Source: a beta proteobacterium CB (GTDB taxonomy: Bacteria; Pseudomonadota; Gammaproteobacteria; Burkholderiales; Burkholderiaceae). Taken from it: a stretch of DNA of 64,000 bases. The position numbers and the translations under genes are program-made. Numbering within the stretch: the first letter of the stretch is position 1; every line of letters starts with the position of its first letter. The notes under the pieces are model-generated. The model was given only the letters and a program-made list of their open reading frames with translations, had not been told where the DNA came from and searched no databases. The stretch is from assembly GCA_000342265.1 (NCBI GenBank), contig CP004348.1, forward strand, positions 1 through 64,000. Direction: 5' to 3'. Shown here one piece after another: positions 23,932 through 32,434 of this stretch.

Positions 23932-26064
23932 ATGACGCTTAAACCCATTGTTGTTCAGGTAGTGATTGATAAGCCCTTAGCGCAGGGCTTTGATTACCTA
24001 TGGGATGCCGAAAAATTAGGCAGGTTGCCGGAGATAGGCAGCGTAGTCGAAGTCCCCTTTGCAAGGGGGAAAGAGGTTGGGCTTGTAATTAAAGTGAGTA
24101 ACCACTCCGATTACGAGATTGAAAAACTTAAATCTGTTGAGCGGCTTGCCCCACTCCCAGCCTTTGATCCGGCACTATTGCGACTGATGAATTTTGCCAG
24201 CCAGTATTACATCCATGCGCTTGGTGAAACCATCTTGCCAGTTATTCCGCAGATGTGGAAAAAGGCGGATAACTGGGAAAAAATTCCCGAAAAAATTGAG
24301 TCAGCGGAACAAAAAAATAAGAAAAAAATGGATGTGGTGGCGGAGGGATTGATCACGCTAGATCAACTGAACCCAAATCAAAAGATTGCTTTGCAAGAGT
24401 TGTTGGCAGAGAGTAAAAAAGAAAATCAATTTAGAGTGATCTTATTGCAGGGTCAAACAGGAAGCGGTAAAACTGCGGTATTCCTGAATTGGCTATCAAG
24501 CATCCTGAGTGATGAAAGCGCTCAAGTACTTGTGTTGGTACCGGAAATTAATTTAACGCCGCAACTAGAGAGACGTGTCAAAGCCTACTTTCCGAATAAA
24601 AAAATGGCGGTATTACATAGTGGCGTTAGCGAAAAGAAAAGAGGCATTGCTTGGTATGAAGCAATGACCGGCAAGGCGCAGATTATTTTAGGAACGCGCT
24701 TGGCAGCTTTAACCCCAATGCCAAACTTACGCGCTATCGTAGTAGATGAAGAGCATGACCCGTCGTATAAGCAGCAAGATGGAACGCGTTACTCCGCAAG
24801 AGATTTAGCAATATGGCGTGCGCATGATCAAAAGATTCCTATCCTCCTGTCTTCAGCAACGCCCTCACTAGAAACTTGGATAGCCGCTCAATCAGGCCGC
24901 TATGAATATATTCGATTGGATCAACGTGCACAGGGCGCAAGCCTGCCCAAGGTACATTTAATCAATACGCGCGACCCACAAAATCAATTTAGTCCGGGTG
25001 ATCATGGTGCCCCCAAGCAAAAGAGCCTCATTACTAAAACACTTGCGAATGCCATTACCAAAACATTAGCAGAAAAAAAACAGAGCCTCATTTTGATTAA
25101 TCGCCGTGGCTATGCTCCAGTATTGAGTTGCTCGGCATGTAATTGGTTATCAAAATGTACTCAATGCTCAACCTATACTGTGATGCATAAAGCGGGAGCA
25201 TTGGGAAGACGCTCGGTATTAAGCTGTCATCATTGTGGTTTAGTAAAGCCAATCCCACAGTTTTGCCCAGATTGCGGAAATGCCGATTTAAAAACACTCG
25301 GCCATGGTACGCAAAAGCTAGAAGACGCTATCGAAGAAATGTGGCCTGACGCAAGAGTGTTGCGTGTAGATACGGACTCTAGTAGAAAGAGCAAGGGGGC
25401 TGAATTACTTTTTCAAGAGATACATAATGGCAATGTAGATATTGTTGTTGGTACCCAAATGATTGCCAAGGGGCATGACTATCAGAACATTGGGCTGGTT
25501 GCGGTATTGGACGCAGATAGTCGACTCTATTCAGCAGACTTTAGGGCAGCAGAGAGATTATTCGCGCAGTTAGTTCAAGTGGCTGGGCGCGCTGGAAGAT
25601 CTGGCGCTCTTGGCGAAACTGGCGGCGATATTTATATCGAGACACAGTACCCTGAGTCGCCAGTATTTCAGTATTTATTAAGACATGACGTCGATGGATT
25701 TTTAGCATTTACAGGCGGCGAGCGCGAGGAGGCAAAGTTACCGCCCTACTCTTATCAGGCCCTCATTCACGCTGAGGGTAAAAGCCTAGATAAGGCAATT
25801 CAGTTTTTGAATGAACTGAAGGCTCGCATGAAAAGTAGGGGCATGGTTACAAAAGAGCTGAAGGTTTACGACCCTGTACCCAAGCCAGTAATGAGGGTTG
25901 CTGGTTCAGAGCGCGCGCAATTGCTAATTGAATCAGGTAATCGTAAGACCCTACAAGAGGCGCTTGAAGTCATTGATCAAGAGTTGCGTCAAGATTCCAC
26001 CGGAAGAATCAGTAAGACATCGCGCATTCGTTGGCTGGTAGAGCGCGATCCGATTGCTATTTAA
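23932..26064 (+). CDS. priA: Primosomal replication restart helicase PriA
   Basis: PriA recognises stalled forks and reloads the replisome. The 710-residue protein has an N-terminal 3'-end-binding domain, Walker A GQTGSGKTAVFLNWL near residue 180, the DEEH box VVDEEHDPSYKQQDG near 271, and the zinc-binding Cys pairs CSACNW, CTQC, CHHC and CPDC between about 400 and 450. GTQMIAKGHDY and QVAGRAGRSG are helicase motifs V and VI. Its stop overlaps the convergent gcvH stop in a shared TTAA. Confidence 0.96.
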   Translation: MTLKPIVVQVVIDKPLAQGFDYLWDAEKLGRLPEIGSVVEVPFARGKEVGLVIKVSNHSDYEIEKLKSVERLAPLPAFDPALLRLMNFASQYYIHALGETILPVIPQMWKKADNWEKIPEKIESAEQKNKKKMDVVAEGLITLDQLNPNQKIALQELLAESKKENQFRVILLQGQTGSGKTAVFLNWLSSILSDESAQVLVLVPEINLTPQLERRVKAYFPNKKMAVLHSGVSEKKRGIAWYEAMTGKAQIILGTRLAALTPMPNLRAIVVDEEHDPSYKQQDGTRYSARDLAIWRAHDQKIPILLSSATPSLETWIAAQSGRYEYIRLDQRAQGASLPKVHLINTRDPQNQFSPGDHGAPKQKSLITKTLANAITKTLAEKKQSLILINRRGYAPVLSCSACNWLSKCTQCSTYTVMHKAGALGRRSVLSCHHCGLVKPIPQFCPDCGNADLKTLGHGTQKLEDAIEEMWPDARVLRVDTDSSRKSKGAELLFQEIHNGNVDIVVGTQMIAKGHDYQNIGLVAVLDADSRLYSADFRAAERLFAQLVQVAGRAGRSGALGETGGDIYIETQYPESPVFQYLLRHDVDGFLAFTGGEREEAKLPPYSYQALIHAEGKSLDKAIQFLNELKARMKSRGMVTKELKVYDPVPKPVMRVAGSERAQLLIESGNRKTLQEALEVIDQELRQDSTGRISKTSRIRWLVERDPIAI

Positions 26065-26453
26065 GCGCCAGGACCAGATTCATATTGCGTCAGAGGCATC
26101 AAAGAGTTGAGATCAATGCTCAGCGATTCCGGTGATGCTGGTTTAATTTTAAATAGCCAAACTGCATAAGGTTTTTCATTTACCACTTCAGGGCTGGCAT
26201 CCATCTCATCATTGAGGGCGACAATTTCACCGCTAATAGGCGCATGAATATCGCTCGCAGCCTTAACGGACTCAATTGCAGCGATTGCCTCACCCTGCTT
26301 CACTTGTCGGCCAATTTCTGGTGCTTGAAAAAACATGACATCACCCAATGCTTCTTGCGCATGATTGCTAATGCCTACCCACGCTAGCCCATCATCTTCG
26401 ATGCTGGCCCACTCATGCGTTTCTGCAAATTTAAATGTGTCTTGAGTTTTCAT
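26061..26453 (-). CDS. gcvH: Glycine cleavage system H protein
   Basis: GcvH carries the lipoyl arm that shuttles the aminomethyl group between the P, T and L proteins. The 130-residue sequence has THEWASIEDDGLAWVGIS near residue 12 and the lipoylation motif ESVKAASDI with Lys64. ATG start at 26453. No gcvT or gcvP lies beside it, although these three genes usually form one operon; they must be elsewhere, or this H protein serves only as a lipoyl carrier. Confidence 0.93.
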   Translation of the reverse strand: MKTQDTFKFAETHEWASIEDDGLAWVGISNHAQEALGDVMFFQAPEIGRQVKQGEAIAAIESVKAASDIHAPISGEIVALNDEMDASPEVVNEKPYAVWLFKIKPASPESLSIDLNSLMPLTQYESGPGA

Positions 26454-26526
26454 TGTCTATCCTGTGAGATATATTCTAGCGTCTTTGCCATAAACTAGTA
26501 GCCATTTACTTTAAGCGTTTTTATTT

Positions 26527-27165
26527 ATGCCGATTAAATTAGGAATTGTTCCCGTTACACCATTCGAGCAAAATTGTTCAGTCTTGGTTTGCCAAGAAAC
26601 AGGTGATGCAGCAATAGTTGATCCGGGCGGCGATATAGAGAAGATCTTGGATGCTGTTGGGCAAATGGGCGGTACCGTTAAAAAGATTTTGTTAACTCAC
26701 GGACATCTTGATCATTGCGCTGCAGCCAAGGACTTAGCCGATCAATTGGGCGTGCCTATTGAGGGCCCACAAATTGCTGAGCAGTTTTGGCTAGATCAAT
26801 TGCCTGAACAAACTGTCCGTTTTGGATTTGGTCATGCAAAAGCTTTTGTGCCAACGCGCTGGTTAGAAGATGGTGATCATGTACAGGTTGGCAAAGTTGA
26901 TCTGGAGGTGTTGCACTGTCCCGGCCATACGCCGGGGCATGTAGTCTTTTTTGATAAAGAGGATCGCTTAGCTTTGGTGGGTGATGTACTTTTTGCCGGC
27001 TCTATTGGAAGAACCGATTTTCCGCGCGGCAATCACGCAGATTTAATTCATGCGATTAAGACAAAATTATGGCCATTAGGAGATGACGTGCAGTTTGTTC
27101 CTGGTCACGGACCTATGTCGACGTTTGGTCAAGAACGCAAAACAAATCCCTATGTTGGAGATTGA
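26527..27165 (+). CDS. Metallo-beta-lactamase fold hydrolase (glyoxalase II-like)
   Basis: A 212-residue hydrolase with a di-metal site: LTHGHLDHCAAA (HxHxDH) near residue 57, HCPGHTPGHVVFFD near 126, GDVLFAGSIGRTDFP near 155 and PGHGPMSTFGQE near 195. The short length and lack of a C-terminal glutathione-binding domain place it with the YcbL-type glyoxalase II-like proteins, which cleave S-lactoylglutathione or related thioesters. Substrate is not provable from sequence. The gene is monocistronic. Confidence 0.9.
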   Translation: MPIKLGIVPVTPFEQNCSVLVCQETGDAAIVDPGGDIEKILDAVGQMGGTVKKILLTHGHLDHCAAAKDLADQLGVPIEGPQIAEQFWLDQLPEQTVRFGFGHAKAFVPTRWLEDGDHVQVGKVDLEVLHCPGHTPGHVVFFDKEDRLALVGDVLFAGSIGRTDFPRGNHADLIHAIKTKLWPLGDDVQFVPGHGPMSTFGQERKTNPYVGD

Positions 27166-27198
27166 TCAAGCCTGAGTTGGTGAAGCCGAATTAAGAAA

Positions 27199-27384
27199 TT
27201 AGGTTTTTGCTGAACCGGTACGGTGCGTACGATTGTATAAACAGCTTGCGCAAATCCAGCGTTGCTTCCGGTTGCTTGTCGGAATCCAGGTGCCACCTTC
27301 CAGACGCTTTTCGCGACTGCAAGAAGAGCAAAACTTTAGGCTCTGAGAGGTTTCTTGGGGAGCAGCTGGAGTCGAGGTAGTCAT
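27199..27384 (-). CDS. Small Cys-rich (zinc-ribbon-like) protein of unknown function
   Basis: A 61-residue basic protein with two Cys pairs, CSSC near residue 19 and CASC near 46, about 24 residues apart, as in a single zinc ribbon. The N terminus is Thr/Ala/Pro/Ser-rich and probably disordered. I chose the ATG at 27384; a TTG two codons earlier is also possible. It is convergent with the hydrolase and lies just downstream of the desaturase on the same strand. I do not recognise the family. Confidence 0.6.
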   Translation of the reverse strand: MTTSTPAAPQETSQSLKFCSSCSREKRLEGGTWIPTSNRKQRWICASCLYNRTHRTGSAKT

Positions 27385-27425
27385 GGGCAATCCGGGTAAT
27401 CCAAATCTTTTACAGAAGATCTATT

Positions 27426-28568
27426 TTACCCGTTTTGTCCCGCTGGGGCAGGGCTAAGGACGACTCTGACCGAATCGGCCGTTTTATTGCCGTCGAAATC
27501 AAGCCAAGCCTTGTTTTCGAAGTCGTAGAGCTTGCATTTACGAGCAGTATCGAAATACCAGGCCCAGGAGAATTTTTGTACAAAAATACGCTCTGGAAGG
27601 ATAGTTTCAAGAGTATTTTGGGCTTCCTGGAGGCGATATAGGGGAACGCTCATGTCCACGTGGTGGGCGGTATGCTCCATGATGTGGTGCATTAAAGAGC
27701 CCCAAATCCAATTAAATGTTAAATGCACCGTGGTAGATACAAAAGGCTGGGCGCGTAACCACTCGGACTTCTTGTCGTACCAAGAAACTTTTGGATGTGT
27801 ATGGTGAACATAGACCACAAAACCAATCATGCCGTTCCAGAACAAGAACGGAACAGCAAAGCCGGTAATTAGGCCAAGCCAAACGGATTGGCCAGTGGCA
27901 AGCGCGCCAGCAATGATGCAAGCGATCCAGATAATGGCAAAGCCAGTTACCAACAAATTGTCCTTCAGGAAAATTGGGCGATCACCCGGTTTGTTCTTCG
28001 CATTTGGGAAGTACTCGCGTCTCCACCAAATCTCAATGAGGTAATAGAAGACTGGCCCCCAACCGCTACGGTAAAGGCGCTCTAAGGCCTTGCGCCACGC
28101 AGGCAAAGCGTCAAACTCAGCCTTCGATAGCGGAGCCCAGACAAAGTCAAAGCCCTTAAGGTTAGTTTGACCATGGTGAACCACGTTATGACCTACATCC
28201 CATAAGCTATAGGGCGTTAAGGACGGCAAGAAGGCAATGCGACCCAAGACTTTGTTGAGTTCACGGTGTGGTGTGTAGCTTTGGTGGCAGGCATCATGAC
28301 CTAAAATGAAAATGCGTCCTGTAACAAAACCAGCAACTAAGCCCAAGACGATCTTGATGATGATGCTTTCGATAAAAATAGTCCCGGCAATGCATGAAAG
28401 CCACAAAACAGCATCTAGAACTAATAGTGCGATTGCTTTTACAGTCTCTCCCTGAGCCATTGGGATTAGCCAGCTACGAATAACTTTTCGGTGCGGCAAT
28501 GGAAGATCAGGAGCCAAAGGATTGGCCATAGATGGTTCAGAGAGTGCAGGATTTAGATGATTTGACAT
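27426..28568 (-). CDS. Membrane fatty acid desaturase
   Basis: A 380-residue integral membrane di-iron desaturase with four or more hydrophobic helices. The three His boxes are HDACH near residue 95, HNVVHH near 130 and HTAHH near 305. The pattern resembles delta-12/omega-3 acyl-lipid desaturases, which introduce double bonds into membrane fatty acids, but regiospecificity cannot be read from sequence. I chose the ATG at 28568; a TTG at 28580 would add four residues. No regulator or partner gene is adjacent. Confidence 0.88.
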   Translation of the reverse strand: MSNHLNPALSEPSMANPLAPDLPLPHRKVIRSWLIPMAQGETVKAIALLVLDAVLWLSCIAGTIFIESIIIKIVLGLVAGFVTGRIFILGHDACHQSYTPHRELNKVLGRIAFLPSLTPYSLWDVGHNVVHHGQTNLKGFDFVWAPLSKAEFDALPAWRKALERLYRSGWGPVFYYLIEIWWRREYFPNAKNKPGDRPIFLKDNLLVTGFAIIWIACIIAGALATGQSVWLGLITGFAVPFLFWNGMIGFVVYVHHTHPKVSWYDKKSEWLRAQPFVSTTVHLTFNWIWGSLMHHIMEHTAHHVDMSVPLYRLQEAQNTLETILPERIFVQKFSWAWYFDTARKCKLYDFENKAWLDFDGNKTADSVRVVLSPAPAGQNG

Positions 28569-28649
28569 GATAAGAATCAATAAGTTAGGTGCAAATGATA
28601 GCCTTTTTCACGAATTTACGCATGATGTAGGTCAAAAACCCCCCTGATT

Positions 28650-28725
28650 TGGTGCGCCCGGCAGGAATCGAACCTGCGACCCTTGGCTTCGGAGGCCAAT
28701 ACTCTATCCACTGAGCTACGGGCGC
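28650..28725 (-). tRNA. tRNA-Arg (anticodon CCG)
   Basis: On the minus strand the acceptor GCGCCCG pairs with CGGGCGC, followed by discriminator A and encoded CCA (28650-28652). The D-loop AGCTCAGTGGATAGAGT and the T-arm GGTTCGAATCC are normal. The anticodon loop CTCCGAA gives CCG, reading CGG. Confidence 0.96.
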
Positions 28726-28833
28726 CAGTAAGGAATTCGCTAACTACGCTATTGTAAGTGCCTATATCTCCCGCGGTCTCGTTATAATTAGTGCAAAGTA
28801 ACACCCTACAACCCGTCTAACGATAAAAGTCCT

Positions 28834-29070
28834 ATGAGCGAAGCACACGGCAGTCTAATTAAGTCTCCCAAACAATTGATCATCATGGTGTTTGCCAGCT
28901 TTTTTGTGCCCCTGATCATCATTCTTTTATTAATGGTGTTTGTAAACAATGGCAAGCGCGCGGATTCGGAAGCTTCTGCTGAGCAGCTCATTAAGCCTGT
29001 AGCGCAATTGAATTTCAAAGATGCTAGCGCGTCAGCGGAAACCAAGGAAGCCGCCCCCGCTGCTAAATAA
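28834..29070 (+). CDS. Small single-pass membrane protein resembling a cytochrome c5 N-terminal anchor
   Basis: A 78-residue protein: hydrophilic N terminus with SLIKSPKQLI, one membrane helix (about residues 15-37), then an Ala/Glu/Lys-rich tail. From memory the first 40 residues look like the anchor of membrane-bound c5-type cytochromes of Betaproteobacteria, but no CxxCH haem motif follows before the stop. A hairpin terminator comes directly after it. Function unknown; the resemblance is inference. Confidence 0.65.
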   Translation: MSEAHGSLIKSPKQLIIMVFASFFVPLIIILLLMVFVNNGKRADSEASAEQLIKPVAQLNFKDASASAETKEAAPAAK

Positions 29071-29086
29071 TTCTCAGCACATTTAG

Positions 29087-29111
29087 AAAAGCTGGCTATA
29101 TGCCAGCTTTT
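29087..29111. terminator. Bidirectional terminator between small membrane gene and rsmI
   Basis: AAAAGCTGGC (29087-29096) and GCCAGCTTTT (29102-29111) form a 10-base stem with a TATAT loop, followed by TT on the plus strand and preceded by A-rich sequence, so it can serve both convergent genes. Confidence 0.85.
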
Positions 29112-30017
29112 TTATTGCTCTTCGTTTTGGTCTTTAGCATCGAGCGCTACTTGGTAAGCATCCTTTTTGCTAATCCCAAGTGCTTTAGCAAGCACAGCGG
29201 CAATCTCTTTGCTACCTAAATATGGGCTTAATGCATTGGCCCATAACAACAGCGCTGAATTTTCCGGGGTCTCATCTGAGCCAGTTTGGCGACCTGATAC
29301 CAAAATAATAAATTCACCCTTTAGGCTCTCTGCCTTCTCAAGCCATTCCGGAATATCTGCAGCGTTGAGCGTGACTAGCTGCTCAAATTTTTTGGTGAGC
29401 TCTCTACCTACGAGCACTTGTCGCTCGGGCTCGAGTTCTTTACTGAGCATTATTAGTGTGTCGTGTATTTGATGTGGTGATTCAAAAAAGATGCTCGTTT
29501 TTGAATTGCTGCGCATGTCTTGAATCAGGGCGCCGCGCTCTTTTGCCTTATTTGGCCAAAAGCCGAGAAACTGAAAGCGACCCTCTGAGGACAGCATGAC
29601 TGAGCCGCTAGCGGAAATTGCGGATGACACCGCGCTAGCACCCGGAATGGGAATAACTCGAAAGCCGGCTTTTTGAACCGCATTGACTAGTCTTGCGCCC
29701 GGATCAGAAACGCCTGGGGTACCCGCATCCGAAATGTAGGCCCAGCGTTCATTTTGGGAAAGGTGTTGAATGATGTTTTGAGCACCGGCAATCTCATTGT
29801 GCTCATGCAGTGCGACACACTTCTTATGAATGCCAAAGTGCTGAAGCAGGGGCGCGCTATGCCTGGTGTCTTCACAGGCAATGCCATCTACGGAATTAAG
29901 TACGTGCAGTGCACGCAATGTAATGTCTCCCATATTGCCAATGGGGGTGGCAACCATATATAAGGCCCCAGCTGGTAGATCCTGCTGTTTTAAAAAGTCA
30001 AAGGAGCTTAATTCCAT
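29112..30017 (-). CDS. rsmI: 16S rRNA (cytidine-2'-O) methyltransferase RsmI
   Basis: RsmI methylates the 2'-O of C1402 in the decoding centre. The 301-residue protein has the tetrapyrrole-methylase fold: LYMVATPIGNMGDITLRAL near residue 20, CEDTRHSAPLLQHFGI near 46 and YISDAGTPGVSDPGARLV near 94. I chose the ATG at 30017; longer readings starting up to 30185 add a Cys/Arg-rich N terminus that is unlike the family. It is divergent from the diaA-like gene, as part of the conserved rsmI-diaA-dolP neighbourhood. Confidence 0.95.
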   Translation of the reverse strand: MELSSFDFLKQQDLPAGALYMVATPIGNMGDITLRALHVLNSVDGIACEDTRHSAPLLQHFGIHKKCVALHEHNEIAGAQNIIQHLSQNERWAYISDAGTPGVSDPGARLVNAVQKAGFRVIPIPGASAVSSAISASGSVMLSSEGRFQFLGFWPNKAKERGALIQDMRSNSKTSIFFESPHQIHDTLIMLSKELEPERQVLVGRELTKKFEQLVTLNAADIPEWLEKAESLKGEFIILVSGRQTGSDETPENSALLLWANALSPYLGSKEIAAVLAKALGISKKDAYQVALDAKDQNEEQ

Positions 30018-30123
30018 GGGGCAATCTTTAGCGAAAGAGATATCAACAAGTAAGAGCATACGTCCCTTTTGAATTCGGGGGCAGCATAGACAACTTGTGC
30101 CTACTTTGGCGCATAATAATGTG

Positions 30124-30726
30124 ATGGATAAAGATACCCTCGAACGTTTACGCGCTCGCGCGTCGCAACATTTCTTGGATAGCATTGCTGTAAAGCAAGC
30201 GGCCGAAAAAATACTTCCTCAGCAAGTTGCGCGCGGCATAGTCGCTATGACAGATTGTCTGCGTGCCGGCGGAAAAGTAATGGCTTGTGGCAATGGCGGA
30301 TCCGCCGCGGATGCGCAACATTTTGCTGCTGAGCTGATTGGTCGCTTTGAGAGAGAGCGACAAGAGTTAGCCGCGATTGCATTAACAACCGATACCTCAA
30401 TATTGACTGCGGTAGGAAACGACTACAGCTATGACGAGATCTTTAGTAAGCAAGTGCGCGGCCTTGGAAAAAAAGGCGACATCTTGATCGGCATCTCCAC
30501 CTCAGGAAATTCAAAAAACGTTGTTAAGGCAATTGAGGCCGCAAAAAAGATGGGGATAAAAATTATTGCCTTGACTGGTAATGGCGGTGGAAAAATCGCA
30601 AGCTTATTGGATGCAGATGATGTCCATTTATGTGCGCCCTCCACTCGTACTGCTCGCATTCAAGAAACACATTTAGTTTTGCTGCATGCCCTATGTGATG
30701 GCGTAGACCATTTATTGCTTGATTAA
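30124..30726 (+). CDS. diaA: SIS-domain protein, DiaA/GmhA family (DiaA likely)
   Basis: A 200-residue SIS-fold protein with MACGNGGSAADAQHFAAEL near residue 45 and ILIGISTSGNSKNVVKAIE near 120. Two relatives look alike: GmhA (sedoheptulose-7-phosphate isomerase, heptose synthesis) and DiaA (binds DnaA and promotes its assembly at oriC). The rsmI and BON-lipoprotein neighbours match the E. coli rsmI...diaA-dolP neighbourhood, which favours DiaA. Start ATG 30124 chosen over the GTG just before it. Confidence 0.82.
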   Translation: MDKDTLERLRARASQHFLDSIAVKQAAEKILPQQVARGIVAMTDCLRAGGKVMACGNGGSAADAQHFAAELIGRFERERQELAAIALTTDTSILTAVGNDYSYDEIFSKQVRGLGKKGDILIGISTSGNSKNVVKAIEAAKKMGIKIIALTGNGGGKIASLLDADDVHLCAPSTRTARIQETHLVLLHALCDGVDHLLLD

Positions 30727-30753
30727 TAGATTCACCAATTAGAAAGTTCGTAT

Positions 30754-31401
30754 ATGCGAAATACACTCACCATCAAACTACTTGCTGTAATGTTGATTTC
30801 ATCATTCTTATCTGGTTGTGGGGTGTTGGCTGTTGGTGGTGTTGTGGCGGGTGCCAGTGTCATGGCTGATCGTCGCACGCCAGCTGTACAGGCAATTGAT
30901 AAGGGTATTGAGCTTGAGGCTGGCAACGCTCTAGTTAAGCGCTATGGCGATGATGCGCATATCAACGTGACCTCATTCAATCAAAAGGTATTGTTGACTG
31001 GTGAAGCGAAAGATGCCGATATTAAAGGCCAGGCCGGCGCCTATGTAAAGGCAATGAAGAACGCACGTTCCGTCTTTAATGAATTAGTCATTGGGCCAAA
31101 CAGCACCTATACAGCTCGCGCTAATGATACGTTCCTCGAATCAAAAATAAAAACCCAAATGATTTTTACGGACAAGTTGCCATCCAATTCAATGGCGATT
31201 GTTGCTGAAGGTAGCAGCGTCTACTTGATGGGAATCCTGACGCAGAATGAAGCAGCAATTGCTAAAAAAGTAACAAGCAATATTGATGGCGTGAAAGACG
31301 TTTATGCCTACTTCGATATTATTTCTGATGCAGAAAAAACACGCTTAGAAAAACAAGGCAAGGCGGACGAGTCACAACCTAATTCTGCTCCGAAGCAGTA
31401 A
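30754..31401 (+). CDS. dolP: BON-domain outer-membrane lipoprotein, DolP (YraP) family
   Basis: A 215-residue lipoprotein: signal peptide ending in the lipobox LSGC with lipidated Cys22, then two BON domains (about residues 48-115 and 125-195), recognisable by the INVTSFNQKVLLTGEAKD and VYLMGILTQNEA stretches. DolP helps outer-membrane integrity and lipoprotein/BAM function. The C terminus is charged and probably disordered. It follows the diaA-like gene by 27 bases, as in E. coli. Confidence 0.87.
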   Translation: MRNTLTIKLLAVMLISSFLSGCGVLAVGGVVAGASVMADRRTPAVQAIDKGIELEAGNALVKRYGDDAHINVTSFNQKVLLTGEAKDADIKGQAGAYVKAMKNARSVFNELVIGPNSTYTARANDTFLESKIKTQMIFTDKLPSNSMAIVAEGSSVYLMGILTQNEAAIAKKVTSNIDGVKDVYAYFDIISDAEKTRLEKQGKADESQPNSAPKQ

Positions 31402-31445
31402 GTTGTTTGTGTGGCGAGTCAGCAAAATTATTTTTGAGATCTGAT

Positions 31446-31778
31446 GTGAAACTTTTTTTGTTTACCGCCCTTCTTTCATTTTGTTCGTTCAGTGTTTCTG
31501 CGTCTGCAGATGACGCAAAAGCGATGACCGTTGCTAAACAAAATGCTTGCATGGGATGTCATGCTGTAGATAAAAAAATTGTGGGACCTGGCTTTCAGGC
31601 AGTTGCCAAAAAATATGCGAATGATCCCGGCGCAATGGTATTTCTAAAAAATAAAATTATTAAAGGTGGCTCGGGATCTTGGGGCGTTGTACCAATGCCG
31701 GCAAATGCGAAGTTAAGCGATGCCGATGTATCTTTATTGGCGAGTTGGGTTTTGCGCGGAGCGCCTAGCGCAAATTAG
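31446..31778 (+). CDS. Periplasmic class I cytochrome c
   Basis: A 110-residue small electron carrier. GTG start at 31446 gives a clean signal peptide (KLFLFTALLSFCSFSVSASA) with a GAGA site upstream; an earlier TTG would disturb it. The mature protein has one haem motif CMGCH at residues 35-39, GPGF after it, and a Met ligand in VVPMPAN near residue 89, the c551/c552 pattern. It overlaps the convergent GNAT gene by 4 bases. Its redox partner is not apparent here. Confidence 0.9.
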   Translation: MKLFLFTALLSFCSFSVSASADDAKAMTVAKQNACMGCHAVDKKIVGPGFQAVAKKYANDPGAMVFLKNKIIKGGSGSWGVVPMPANAKLSDADVSLLASWVLRGAPSAN

Positions 31779-32434
31779 GTTGGGCGAACGACAGGCTTGC
31801 CTAGAAACCAAGACCACGCATCATTCGAACGCTTAAGATTTTCTTTAAGCGCATAGTCAAAGTCAGCCCATTGCTCATTGGCGGCTTCTTCAACAATCGT
31901 GCCTGGATTCGCGGGCGGCAATTTCAAGTAAGCATCAGCATCACCATAAGCGTATTCAACACGCATGCCGGCCTTTTGAGCCAGATGCATCATTGCCCTA
32001 TTATTTGCCAGGCAATGCACAAACAAAGTTTCGACACGAGTATTGCGCGAGTGAACGGAAGCGCGCGCCAGTAAGGCTGTGCCTATACCCTGTCCGCGGC
32101 CATCAGGAAGCACTGATACCCCAAACTCAGCAGCTAGTGGCTGACCCTTAGCTTTAGGTAGATAGGCCAAATGCGCCATGCCGATCAGATTGAGCTGTGC
32201 ATCAAAGCTGCCAAACAGCGTATCTCTTGTGAAATCAAGGCCCTCAACATAGTGATGAATTACCTCGTCAGGTGTTTGGGTGCCAAAGCGTAGGCGTCGA
32301 TCCTCTTCACTTAGTAGTAAAAGATGCTTCAGAATAAGCTCTCTATGGCCGGCATGTAATTCACGAACAGGCACCACCAGGCTTGCCACATAGGGCTTGC
32401 TGGGTGAGTGACTGTTTGCTAATTTATTGTGCAT
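31775..32434 (-). CDS. GNAT family N-acetyltransferase
   Basis: A 219-residue protein with the GNAT acetyl-CoA motif VLPDGRGQGIGTALLARA near residue 108 and the following NNRAMMHLAQKAGM helix near 144. N-terminal part contains a charged LLSEEDRRLRFG stretch common in this subfamily. Substrate is unknown. It is transcribed away from the rRNA operon; ATG at 32434. Confidence 0.85.
   Translation of the reverse strand: MHNKLANSHSPSKPYVASLVVPVRELHAGHRELILKHLLLLSEEDRRLRFGTQTPDEVIHHYVEGLDFTRDTLFGSFDAQLNLIGMAHLAYLPKAKGQPLAAEFGVSVLPDGRGQGIGTALLARASVHSRNTRVETLFVHCLANNRAMMHLAQKAGMRVEYAYGDADAYLKLPPANPGTIVEEAANEQWADFDYALKENLKRSNDAWSWFLGKPVVRPT

Noticed and set aside
28806..29045. Reverse-strand open frame over the small membrane gene
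   Set aside because: The plus-strand gene has a clear membrane helix and a terminator behind it; the reverse frame shows no recognisable features.
30018..30185. Longer N terminus for RsmI
   Set aside because: The added residues are Cys/Arg-rich and unlike the family; ATG 30017 gives a normal length.
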